Of a stretch of DNA of 64,000 bases, positions 35,249-42,964 are shown piece by piece. The stretch covers positions 992,001-1,056,000 of the forward strand of contig NZ_CP112874.1 in the NCBI RefSeq assembly GCF_029910235.1, written 5' to 3'. Below the pieces are notes generated by a model. It was not told the origin of the DNA and searched no databases. It was given only the letters and a program-made list of their open reading frames with translations. A program made the position numbers and the translations under genes. How positions within the stretch are numbered: position 1 is the first letter of the stretch; each line of letters starts with the position of its first letter. Source of the stretch: Pseudanabaena galeata CCNP1313. Its GTDB lineage: Bacteria > Cyanobacteriota > Cyanobacteriia > Pseudanabaenales > Pseudanabaenaceae.

Positions 35249-36787
35249 TTATGTTTTGGGATAAATCAGTTTGCGTGACGATTGCTCTATTTGTCTTACT
35301 ACTGTTAGCGCCGAATAACTCACCCCTGCGGTTCCTTCACCTGGATGGGTAGAGTCGCCAACTAACCAAATATTTTTGAGTGGTGTACGATTAGCGAAAC
35401 CAAAGGGACCAAAAGTGGAAACGCGCATTCCTACACCACCAACGATGCCGCGATCGCGTCCTGTATAGCGTTCAAAAGTTTGCGGAGTGGCAGCTTCAAT
35501 ATGAATGATTGTCTCTTCATTAAGAAGAAAATATCCACTTAACTGCGCGATCGCACGTTCCGTAAATCTCTTTTTGAGTTCCTGATAATCTTCACCGCCA
35601 TACCAAACCTCAGCATCAGTAAATTCAGAAGCAATGATCGTTGCTTTTCCATTAGGAGCGCGACCATCTCCTTCTTTGCTAACGGAAACAAATAGCGAAT
35701 GTGGTTTATTAATTGTGGAATCTTCATAGGCTTCCAGAAATTGCAAATGCGGCGGACAGTCTTCAGGAATCGCAGCCCGATCCACTCCCAAATAAACGAC
35801 AAAAGCTACTGAAGCAGGCTTGAGGTCAGCAACCCGCCTAACATAGCCCTTAGGTGCAGCATCTCCCAAAAGCTGCACAAAATTATTCACCGTCACATTC
35901 GCCACGATGTGATCGGCGCTATCTTCAAAAATCTCTTGCGATCGCAGATTTTTTACTTTTACCTTTTTACTTTTACCCTGATCGGCGATCGCTGTAACTT
36001 GATGCTGCATCAATACCCTACCGCCATCACGTTCAATACTTGAAATTAGGCGATCGCTTAAAACTTGCATACTTCCCTTGAGATGGAATAAACCTAACGG
36101 GAATTGAGAAACTGCTAGAGCTGTTGCTGCATAAAGCAAAGCCGTCTCTTCGGCATTCACCTGAGAATAGAGCTTCAATTGCAAATCGAGGAAGGTGCGG
36201 AGTCTTTGATCGTTTGCTAATCCAAAACCACGCAGAGCATCACCCACCGTCGAAAAGGTATAGGGAATAGTGGCTAAAGTATCAACCCGTAAAGCTTTAA
36301 TTAATTGCCAAGCATCCCAAACATTACGTGGCGGCAAAATTGGATCGCGGGACTGAAATCGCCAACTTCGCCAAAATAAGTCTTCGAGAAAATCCCAAAA
36401 TGGTTCGCTATTGGGGAATTGCCTTTGTCGTTCGATTTTCCACCTATGGCGATCGCGCCAGACATTAATCGGAGTACTCTCATTTGGCAAAAATACTGCA
36501 CAGGCAGGATCGCAATAAGTCGCTTCAGGCATCTCAAGTTCTAATTCTTGAAAAATGCGATCGTGAATCCCTCCAGATTCTAATCCTGCAACCTGTGTCG
36601 CACCCACATCAAAGGTAAAGCCCCTCCGCTTAAATGTCGAAGCACAACCACCAGCAACAAGAGCCAAGTCATAAACAATAACTTCATAGCCACGCTTAGC
36701 TAGCAAAGCCGCCGCCGTTAAGCCCCCAATTCCTGCCCCAATGACAATGATTTTTTGATTTGTTTTTTGTTTAAATGTACTCAACAC
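35249..36787 (-). CDS. crtD: Carotenoid C-3',4' desaturase CrtD-like
   Basis: A 512-residue flavoprotein of the phytoene desaturase/CrtISO superfamily. The FAD motif VIGAGIGGLTAAALLAKRGY is at about 15-34, followed by GGCASTFKRRGFTFDVGATQ near 48-67. The C-terminal FAD region GDSTHPGEGTAGVSYSAL is near 480-497. The FDVGATQVAGL pattern fits cyanobacterial CrtD (used in myxol glycoside synthesis) better than CrtH, but CrtH-type isomerases are close relatives. Confidence 0.82.
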   Translation of the reverse strand: MLSTFKQKTNQKIIVIGAGIGGLTAAALLAKRGYEVIVYDLALVAGGCASTFKRRGFTFDVGATQVAGLESGGIHDRIFQELELEMPEATYCDPACAVFLPNESTPINVWRDRHRWKIERQRQFPNSEPFWDFLEDLFWRSWRFQSRDPILPPRNVWDAWQLIKALRVDTLATIPYTFSTVGDALRGFGLANDQRLRTFLDLQLKLYSQVNAEETALLYAATALAVSQFPLGLFHLKGSMQVLSDRLISSIERDGGRVLMQHQVTAIADQGKSKKVKVKNLRSQEIFEDSADHIVANVTVNNFVQLLGDAAPKGYVRRVADLKPASVAFVVYLGVDRAAIPEDCPPHLQFLEAYEDSTINKPHSLFVSVSKEGDGRAPNGKATIIASEFTDAEVWYGGEDYQELKKRFTERAIAQLSGYFLLNEETIIHIEAATPQTFERYTGRDRGIVGGVGMRVSTFGPFGFANRTPLKNIWLVGDSTHPGEGTAGVSYSALTVVRQIEQSSRKLIYPKT

Positions 36788-36837
36788 TGGCTATAACTAA
36801 TTAACAATTCTTAATCTAGTCTAAGCGATCTACCTAA

Positions 36838-36938
36838 TACCAAAACACAAAAGGCGTAGCTACTTTGTGTTTTAAAAACCCTTACGGGGTTTAGGTTTTA
36901 ATTCACAAAAAGTATTGTTATCCTTTCGTGAATTGGTA
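36838..36938. mobile_element. 101-bp TACCAA element, copy 1, TAA duplication
   Basis: It starts TACCAAAACACAAAA and ends TCGTGAATTGGTA, with TAA on each side (36835-36837, 36939-36941). It contains two hairpins. The copy at 46277 has the same length. Confidence 0.8.
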
Positions 36939-36949
36939 TAACTGCCCAG

Positions 36950-37060
36950 AATGGTAAGGAATGAAAATTAATTAAAACCAAAATTTGTTGTGGCGGGCGA
37001 AGCCCGCCACAACAAATTTTGGTTTTAATTGCACAAGTTAATTAATTTTCATTCCTAATT
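36950..37060. repeat. Long palindrome upstream of the hsdM remnant
   Basis: Outer arms AGGAATGAAAATTAATTAA and complement enclose inner arms AAACCAAAATTTGTTGTGGC and complement around GGCGAAGCC. With the neighbouring TACCAA element it replaces the missing 5' part of hsdM. Confidence 0.7.
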
Positions 37061-37169
37061 ACAAATGATCGGGACATAACAAATCATTGGAGCGGGATAA
37101 AGAGTGATAATTTGGTTATAAGCGAAAGATACAGCAATTACCGATCAAACGAACCACACGACCTATAAC

Positions 37170-37943
37170 TTGGCGCGGATGAATATGTTTTTGCATAACA
37201 TCAATTACGACAAGTTCAATATGCAGTTGGGCAACACGCTGACCGATCCGCATTTTGCTGATGACAAGCCCTTTGATGCGATCGTCTCTAACCCGCCCTA
37301 TTCGGTGAACTGGATTGGTAGTGATGACCCAACGCTGATTAATGACGATCGCTTTGCGCCTGCTGGTGTACTTGCGCCCAAATCTAAGGCTGATTTTGCG
37401 TTTGTGTTGCATTGTTTGAGCTATTTATCGAGTAAGGGTCGTGCGGCGATCGTCTGCTTCCCTGGAATTTTTTACCGTGGCGGTGCGGAAGCCAAAATCA
37501 GAAAGTATCTGGTGGATAACAACTATGTGGAAACGGTGATTGCCCTTGCGCCTAATTTATTTTTTGGCACGACGATCGCGGTGACGATTTTGGTGCTATC
37601 GAAACACAAGCCCGATACTGCCATCCAGTTTATTGATGCCAGTGGATTGTTTAAAAAAGAAACCAACACTAACACCCTGACCGATGACCACATTGCCGAA
37701 ATCATGGGGGTGTTCGATCGCAAGGAAAACGTTGCTCATTTTGCGCGATCGGTGCTTTTTGAAGAGATTGCTGCTAATGATTACAATCTGTCGGTGAGCA
37801 GCTATGTGGAAGCTGAGGATACCCGCGAAATCACGAATATCACGGCGCTGAATGCGGAATTAAAAACCACTGTTGCCAAGATCGATCGCTTGCGTGCTGA
37901 GATTGATGCGATCGTGGCGGAGATTGAGGGAGAAGGATCATGA
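37170..37943 (+). pseudogene. hsdM: Type I restriction methyltransferase HsdM, C-terminal half only
   Basis: The frame gives 257 residues from the first ATG, and recognisable family sequence begins at about 37156 ([20 protein letters not shown]). The catalytic NPPYS motif is present near residue 37 of the remnant, and the C-terminal coil is complete. The N-terminal helical domain and the AdoMet-binding motif I, roughly the first half of the protein, are absent. The break coincides with the end of a palindromic repeat. It is unlikely to methylate DNA. The stop overlaps the fic start (ATGA). Confidence 0.88.
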
Positions 37944-38602
37944 CAATGGAAAATAAATTAAACATCACTAATCAGGTGGATCTGGCTAAGGCTGAGGAAA
38001 AAATCAGCAAACAAAAGGCAAAGCTGTTTTTTGACTCTGGCGATATTGATAAGGTGGAAGTTGGCACGTTCAAAGGGCTTGCCTTCATTCATGCCTATTT
38101 GTTTTTACCCCCCTTAATCCCCCCTTCGCAGGGGGGAAACTCAGATCCTCCCCCTTTGCAAGGGGGAGTTAGAGGGGGTGCTGGTAAAATCCGCGAGGTG
38201 AATATCTCTAAGGGTAATTTCCGTTTTGCGCCAGTGCTTTATCTAAAAGCGGCTCTGGAACAAATCGACGCAATGCCACAAGGGAACTTTGATCAGATTA
38301 TTGAAAAATATGTGGAGATGAATGTTGCTCACCCTTTCCGTGAGGGCAATGGACGCGCTACGCGCATTTGGCTAGACTTGATGCTCAAAAAAGAAATCAA
38401 GCAGGTTATAGATTGGAATCTAGTGGATAAGGATGATTATCTTTCCGCTATGCAGCGTAGTGTGGTGAAGGATGTGGAAATTAAGGTGTTGTTGAAAAAT
38501 GCGCTGACGGATCAAATTGGCGATCGCGCTTTGTTTATGAGGGGTATTGATGTTAGTTATTACTATGAGGGTTATAGCGAATTTAAAACGGAGGATCTGT
38601 AG
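37940..38602 (+). CDS. Fic family protein with an in-frame repeat insertion
   Basis: A 220-residue Fic protein. The active-site motif [14 protein letters not shown] is near residues 133-146, and [16 protein letters not shown] near 88-103 forms part of the flap. Fic enzymes transfer AMP or other groups to proteins; Fic genes are often seen in type I restriction operons. Residues about 54-80 ([23 protein letters not shown]) are encoded by a C/G-rich repeat inserted where relatives have a short FGDIYDFAG-like link. The reading frame is kept. The start overlaps hsdM; an internal ATG at 37946 is also possible. Confidence 0.88.
   Translation: MTMENKLNITNQVDLAKAEEKISKQKAKLFFDSGDIDKVEVGTFKGLAFIHAYLFLPPLIPPSQGGNSDPPPLQGGVRGGAGKIREVNISKGNFRFAPVLYLKAALEQIDAMPQGNFDQIIEKYVEMNVAHPFREGNGRATRIWLDLMLKKEIKQVIDWNLVDKDDYLSAMQRSVVKDVEIKVLLKNALTDQIGDRALFMRGIDVSYYYEGYSEFKTEDL
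38104..38181. repeat. C/G-rich palindromic repeat inside fic
   Basis: TTTACCCCCCTTAATCCCC to GAGGGGGTGCTGGTAAA, with inner CCCCCCTTCGCAGGGGGG and CCCCCTTTGCAAGGGGG hairpins. It matches the repeat at 46448-46523 in layout. Confidence 0.8.
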
Positions 38603-38738
38603 GTAGCTAGGCATAAGAAAACTTAAAAAGCAAAGATTAAGATCCCCGACTTTTTTTGTGAATTTGCAAATTGTCTTTGCTTGCCTAGAAAAAGTCGGGG
38701 ATCTGGGCATTTACAGGTTTCTTTTGCTGACCTACTTA
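38600..38738. repeat. 139-bp repeat with AGTCGGGGATC hairpin, copy 2
   Basis: It begins TAGGTAGCTAGGCATAAG at the stop of fic and ends CTGACCTACTTA. It is nearly identical, inverted, to 17183-17319. It may act as terminator for the upstream genes. Confidence 0.8.
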
Positions 38739-38918
38739 GCGATGAATAATATTTTTGGGACGACAACCCAAGAATTGATCCGTAAATCGAGTATCCACAA
38801 TTGAAGCGATCTCCCGATAATTGCAGGGATTGGATAAAACAAATGTCGAATTTGTGCAACAGGCTGTTGCACAATTGTTGAGTATTGAGGGCTAAAAAAT
38901 ACAACTTAAATTAAGATC

Positions 38919-39296
38919 ATGCAAAAAGACATCATCAACTCTCTAACTGATAAAGGTGACACTGCTCTATTTGGCAAATCTACCCAAGCCATGAAAGCCC
39001 AATGGAAAGTACCCGATCGCAGATCTCTTGCGGATTTTGCACCAACTATTATTTTAAAGGCTAAAGATTTTGCGGCTGAAATTACGATCTTTAATGCACA
39101 GCAAAATCAAATGAAGACAGAGCCAGAAATTTCTAGTGAACATATCACGAATAACCAAGCGGTTCGCAAGACGTTACTAGAACGGGGCATTCGTCCCGAA
39201 TCTTTGCCCCCTGCTGAAGATGTCAAAAAAGTCGAACGCCGTCTTGCTTCAGACGAGAAAAAATCTCTTAAAAATCCCGATATTCTAGACAATTGA
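38919..39296 (+). CDS. DinD-like / Bro-related protein, C-terminal part
   Basis: A 125-residue protein. APTIILKAKDFAAEITIFN and NNQAVRKTLLERGIRPESLP, then AEDVKKVERRLASDEKKSL resemble the C-terminal half of DNA-damage-inducible protein D-like proteins, which often lie in type I restriction loci. The Bro-N-like N-terminal domain is missing, and a repeat occupies the upstream gap. It is therefore either a fragment or a short variant. It lies 25 bases before hsdS. Confidence 0.55.
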   Translation: MQKDIINSLTDKGDTALFGKSTQAMKAQWKVPDRRSLADFAPTIILKAKDFAAEITIFNAQQNQMKTEPEISSEHITNNQAVRKTLLERGIRPESLPPAEDVKKVERRLASDEKKSLKNPDILDN

Positions 39297-39321
39297 TCAT
39301 GTTTTTTGATGGAGGTGATGT

Positions 39322-40515
39322 ATGAGTGATATGAATTTTCTGGAAAGGTTGTTGGATGGAGTGGCGGTGGAGTGGAAGCCGTTGGGGGAGCTTGCAGAAA
39401 ACCTTGATTTTATGCGTAAACCTGTCGCAAGTGGGTCAAGAGATTCTGGTGAAATCCCATATTATGGTGCATCTGGAATTGTTGACTATGTAAAAGACTA
39501 TATTTTTGACGGTGACTTTTTGCTTGTTTCAGAAGATGGAGCAAATTTGGTAGCAAGAAATACCCCCATAGCATTTAGTATTAGCGGAAAAAGCTGGGTA
39601 AACAATCATGCTCATATACTCAAGTTCGATACTTATGCTGAACGTCGGTATATTGAATATTATCTAAACAGTATTGACTTAACTCCATACATATCAGGAG
39701 CTGCCCAGCCAAAACTAAACCAAAAGAATTTAAATAGTATTAAAATTCCAAATCCATCTCTTGCGATTCAAGCCGAAATCGTGCGGATTTTGGACACTTT
39801 TACAGCGCTGACTGCCGAGTTGACCGCCGAACTTAGCGCTGAGCTAAGCGATCGCCAAAAGCAATATAACTACTACCGCGATCGGCTGTTGACTTTTGAA
39901 GAAGGTGAAGTGGAGTGGAAGACATTGGGAGACGTATCCCTCAAATCATACTCTGGTAGTACTCCCACAGCAGGCAAATCAGAATATTACGATGGTGGCA
40001 CAATTCCTTGGTTAAGAACGCAAGAAGTAAGGTTTTCTGACATAGAAGAAACAGAAATTAAGATAACTCCTTCTGCATTGAAAAATTCATCCGTCAAATG
40101 GATTCCTAGAAATTGCGTTATTATTGCGATCTCAGGCGCAACCGCAGGACGATCTGCAATCAATAAAATTCCATTAACAACTAACCAGCACTGTTGCTGT
40201 TTGGAAATCGATCCAGAAAAAGCCTTGTATCGATATGTTTTTCATTGGGTAAGTCTTAACCATGAAAACCTCAAAGGACTGGGGCAAGGTGCAAGAGGTG
40301 ACATCAACTCAGGAATTATAAAAAGCTTTAAAATCCCAGTTCCACAACTCAAAGAACAAGCCCGCATCGTCACCATCCTCGACAAATTCGACACCCTCAC
40401 CCATTCCATCAGCGAAGGCTTGCCCCGTGAAATCGCCTTGCGGCAACAGCAATACGAATATTACCGCGATTTGTTGTTAAGTTTTCCCAAAGTGGAGGAA
40501 GGGGCAAACAATTAA
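39322..40515 (+). CDS. hsdS: Type I restriction specificity subunit HsdS
   Basis: A 397-residue HsdS with two target recognition domains (about 1-150 and 195-345), each followed by a helical conserved region. The central helix ends in TALTAELTAELSAELSDRQ, three tandem TAEL/SAEL units of 12 bp (39811-39846). A strong GGAGGTGAT site precedes the start. It would direct the HsdM/HsdS complex to a split recognition sequence. Both halves are intact, but the partner hsdM here is truncated. The last codons lie in a 218-bp repeat shared with the end of the YhcG gene. Confidence 0.93.
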   Translation: MSDMNFLERLLDGVAVEWKPLGELAENLDFMRKPVASGSRDSGEIPYYGASGIVDYVKDYIFDGDFLLVSEDGANLVARNTPIAFSISGKSWVNNHAHILKFDTYAERRYIEYYLNSIDLTPYISGAAQPKLNQKNLNSIKIPNPSLAIQAEIVRILDTFTALTAELTAELSAELSDRQKQYNYYRDRLLTFEEGEVEWKTLGDVSLKSYSGSTPTAGKSEYYDGGTIPWLRTQEVRFSDIEETEIKITPSALKNSSVKWIPRNCVIIAISGATAGRSAINKIPLTTNQHCCCLEIDPEKALYRYVFHWVSLNHENLKGLGQGARGDINSGIIKSFKIPVPQLKEQARIVTILDKFDTLTHSISEGLPREIALRQQQYEYYRDLLLSFPKVEEGANN

Positions 40516-40712
40516 TTTCTAGGTAGGGGCAGAGCATTCCTGCAACTATTGATGCTTATCACTAGAATTGGGATACAGGAATGCTCTGCCCTAAACTTAA
40601 CGCGATCGCAAGTTAATCCTCAACTGCGGAGAGGGTAGAGCATTTGCCAATCGAGATTCTAGCGAAAAGTTGAGAAATTGTGACGCAAATGCTCTACCCC
40701 TACATCAAAATT
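40495..40712. repeat. 218-bp direct repeat, copy 1
   Basis: It starts in the last codons of hsdS (GAGGAAGGGGCAAACAATTA), includes inverted arms GGGCAGAGCATTCCTG and GGGTAGAGCATTTG with their complements, and ends near TACATCAAAATT. The second copy at 41861 begins in the last codons of the YhcG gene. Confidence 0.9.
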
Positions 40713-40740
40713 ATTTTCCCTGCTTTAGAGGACAAAAACC

Positions 40741-40834
40741 AATGACCAATTATAAGGCGATCGCAAAAAACAATATAACTACTACCGCAACTTGTTGTTA
40801 AGCTTTCCCCAATCTAAGGAGGATGAGAAATAAG
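40741..40834 (+). pseudogene. Scar joining an hsdR start to an hsdS end
   Basis: ATGACCAATTATAAGGCGAT is a near copy of the first codons of hsdR (MTNYNAIA). It is joined to a second copy of the last hsdS codons (QYNYYRNLLLSFPQ in another frame). It indicates past recombination in this locus. Confidence 0.65.
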
Positions 40835-41881
40835 ATGAGCAACTTACAAAAAAACGAATTAACCGATCTAGGTGCTGATCCACTACTTCTTGAAATAAAG
40901 ACCTTGATTGAAGAAGGTCGTAACAAGGCAATTATGGCGGTAAACAGCGCCCTAACCCTAACCTATTGGCAAGTTGGCAGACGGATCAATCAGGAAGTGC
41001 TTCGTGGAGAGCGAGCGGAATATGGTAAGCAAGTAGTGGAATTACTGGCAAAGGAACTTGTTTTATTTTATGGAAAAAGCTTTGCCGCTAGAAATATCAG
41101 ACGCATGATGCAATTTGCAGAGACCTTTCCTGATTTTGAGATTGTGTCACCACTGGTGTCACAATTAAGCTGGACGCACTTTACCCTTTTGCTGCCCCTG
41201 CCAAATCATGAAGCCAGAATGTTTTATGCTAACCAAGCAATTACAGGCAAATGGAGCAAACGGGAACTGCAAAACCAAATTGAGCGTAAAGCCTTTGAGC
41301 GCAGTGAAATTTCTAATACTAAGCTGTCATTAGTCAAAGCAGATCATTTGCACGGAAACTTCAAAGATCCTTATTTTCTTGATTTTCTGGGTTTAAAAGA
41401 TGGTTACTTGGAAAATGAACTAGAAAACGCTCTAATAAAGGAACTGGAACTATTCATTTTAGAACTAGGCAAAGGCTTTGCATTTGTAGAGCGACAAAAG
41501 CGCATGATCATAGACGGAGAAGATTTTTATCTCGACTTACTTTTCTTTCACCGCAAACTAAAACGACTGATAGCGATCGAATTGAAAATTGGGAAATTTA
41601 AAGCAGCCCATAAAGGGCAGATGGAACTGTATCTAAATTGGCTCGACAAGTATGAACGAACCGAAGATGAACACGCTCCGATTGGTCTTATTCTCTGCGC
41701 CGAAGCAGGATCGGAGAAGGTAGAACTGCTTAATATGCAGAAAGATAACATCATGGTTGCTGAGTATTGGACTAATCTCCCTCCTAAACAACTATTAGAA
41801 GAAAAACTTCATCATGCCCTAATTGAAGTAAAGGAAAGACTAGCGGAGCAAAAGTTTTTAGAGGAAGGGGCAAGCAATTAA
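40835..41881 (+). CDS. YhcG-family PD-(D/E)XK nuclease, paralogue 3
   Basis: A 348-residue protein of the DUF1016/YhcG family. It has YWQVGRRINQEV near 44-55, FAARNIRRMMQFAE near 87-100 and the nuclease core FYLDLLFFHRKLKRLIAIELKIGKF near 230-255 with D and ExK. The start at 40835 is chosen because AAGGAGG directly touches the earlier ATG at 40823 but is 12 bases before this one. The gene is bounded by 218-bp direct repeats and could be lost as a unit. It is closer in core sequence to the paralogue at 8829 than to that at 9918. Confidence 0.87.
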   Translation: MSNLQKNELTDLGADPLLLEIKTLIEEGRNKAIMAVNSALTLTYWQVGRRINQEVLRGERAEYGKQVVELLAKELVLFYGKSFAARNIRRMMQFAETFPDFEIVSPLVSQLSWTHFTLLLPLPNHEARMFYANQAITGKWSKRELQNQIERKAFERSEISNTKLSLVKADHLHGNFKDPYFLDFLGLKDGYLENELENALIKELELFILELGKGFAFVERQKRMIIDGEDFYLDLLFFHRKLKRLIAIELKIGKFKAAHKGQMELYLNWLDKYERTEDEHAPIGLILCAEAGSEKVELLNMQKDNIMVAEYWTNLPPKQLLEEKLHHALIEVKERLAEQKFLEEGASN

Positions 41882-42079
41882 TTTTTAGGTAGGGGCAGAG
41901 CATTCCTGCAACTGTTGATGCTTATCATTAGATTTTGTATACAGGAATGCTCTGCCCTAAACTTAACGCGATCGCAAGTCAATCCTCAACTGCGGAGAGG
42001 GTAGAGCATTTGCCAATCGAGATTCTAGCGAAAAGTTGAGAAATTGTGACGCAAATGCTCTACCCCTACATCAAAATTG
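41861..42079. repeat. 218-bp direct repeat, copy 2
   Basis: A near-identical copy of 40495-40712, starting in the last YhcG codons (EEGASN) and ending before the higBA control region. Confidence 0.9.
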
Positions 42080-42130
42080 TTTGCAGATTTCTGATGTCCT
42101 CAAACAGATTCAGGAACGCCGACAGCAATT

Positions 42131-42168
42131 TGTTTACATATTGACAACTAGTTGTCAATATGTAAACA
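42131..42168. promoter_or_regulatory. Perfect 38-bp palindrome, probable HigBA operator
   Basis: Each arm is 19 bases (TGTTTACATATTGACAACT and complement), with the centre between 42149 and 42150. It lies 82 bases before higB. The AT-rich core, TTGACA-like part and position fit an autoregulatory operator bound by the HigA helix-turn-helix protein. Confidence 0.75.
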
Positions 42169-42249
42169 TGGATACTAATAATAGGAATCTAACAGCAAAA
42201 AGAGATAAATCGTGACTCATGACAAACTTACATTTACAAGGAAGATCCC

Positions 42250-42549
42250 GTGCATCTTATCTCGGTCGGAAAACTGATTAAAGCTGCTGCTCAATACCCT
42301 AATACAGTCGAAATAGTTAAAAACTTCGCCAAAAAAGTTGAAAACTCTAACTGGAAAAATCTGATCGATGTGCAAGCCGACTATCCATCTGCTGAAGCCG
42401 TTGGTAGGTTTACAGTTTTCAATATTAAAGGCAATAGATATCGCCTAATTCTGGCGATCGACTACGAAAGCCAAGTCGCATACTTTAAATACTTTCTCAA
42501 CCACGCTGACTACAGCAAGGATGAATGGAAAAATGACCCTCACTATTAA
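42250..42549 (+). CDS. higB: HigB-type mRNA interferase toxin
   Basis: A 99-residue HigB (PF09907) starting at GTG after AAGGAAGATCCC. WKNLIDVQADYPSAEAVG near 36-53 and FNIKGNRYRLILAIDYESQV near 58-77 are the family signature, and YFKYFLNHADYSKDEW contains the conserved tail. It cleaves mRNA on the ribosome when free. As usual for this group, the toxin gene comes first. Confidence 0.92.
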   Translation: MHLISVGKLIKAAAQYPNTVEIVKNFAKKVENSNWKNLIDVQADYPSAEAVGRFTVFNIKGNRYRLILAIDYESQVAYFKYFLNHADYSKDEWKNDPHY

Positions 42550-42952
42550 CAGAGATAGCTATGTAGAGTTGCTTAATAGATACGAAATCAGTCCAAAGAT
42601 CATCGAAACGCAGCCAGAATACGAGCAATTTCTTACGGTTACAGAAAATCTTCTATCTAAGCGCCATGAACGCACCGAAGCCGAAACTGCACTATTCATG
42701 TTGCTAGTAAAACTGATTCGAGACTACGAAGAAAAAACCTATTCTTTTCAAGAATGGATAAACACCAAGCCCCATGAATTCCTACAGCATTTAATGGAAG
42801 CAAGGGAAATCAAGCAAGTTGAACTAGCTAGAGCAACTGGTTTAAATAAAGGACTAGTATCAGCAATACTTAGTGGCAAAAGAGAGATTAGCAAAACTCA
42901 AGCCAAGAAATTGGGAGAATACTTTAATGTTTCTCCTGCTGCTTTTATTTAA
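42533..42952 (+). CDS. higA: HigA antitoxin with helix-turn-helix
   Basis: About 139 residues from the ATG at 42533 (the frame opens at 42521), overlapping the end of higB. The C-terminal helix-turn-helix QVELARATGLNKGLVSAILS is followed by GKREISKTQAKKLGEYF. It binds HigB and represses the pair, probably at the 38-bp palindrome. Its stop is 12 bases before hsdR. Confidence 0.92.
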   Translation: MTLTINRDSYVELLNRYEISPKIIETQPEYEQFLTVTENLLSKRHERTEAETALFMLLVKLIRDYEEKTYSFQEWINTKPHEFLQHLMEAREIKQVELARATGLNKGLVSAILSGKREISKTQAKKLGEYFNVSPAAFI

Positions 42953-42964
42953 TAAGGTTGAATC

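Noticed and set aside
40495-42079. CRISPR array
   Set aside because: Only two long repeats with a gene between; no short regularly spaced units here or elsewhere in the window.
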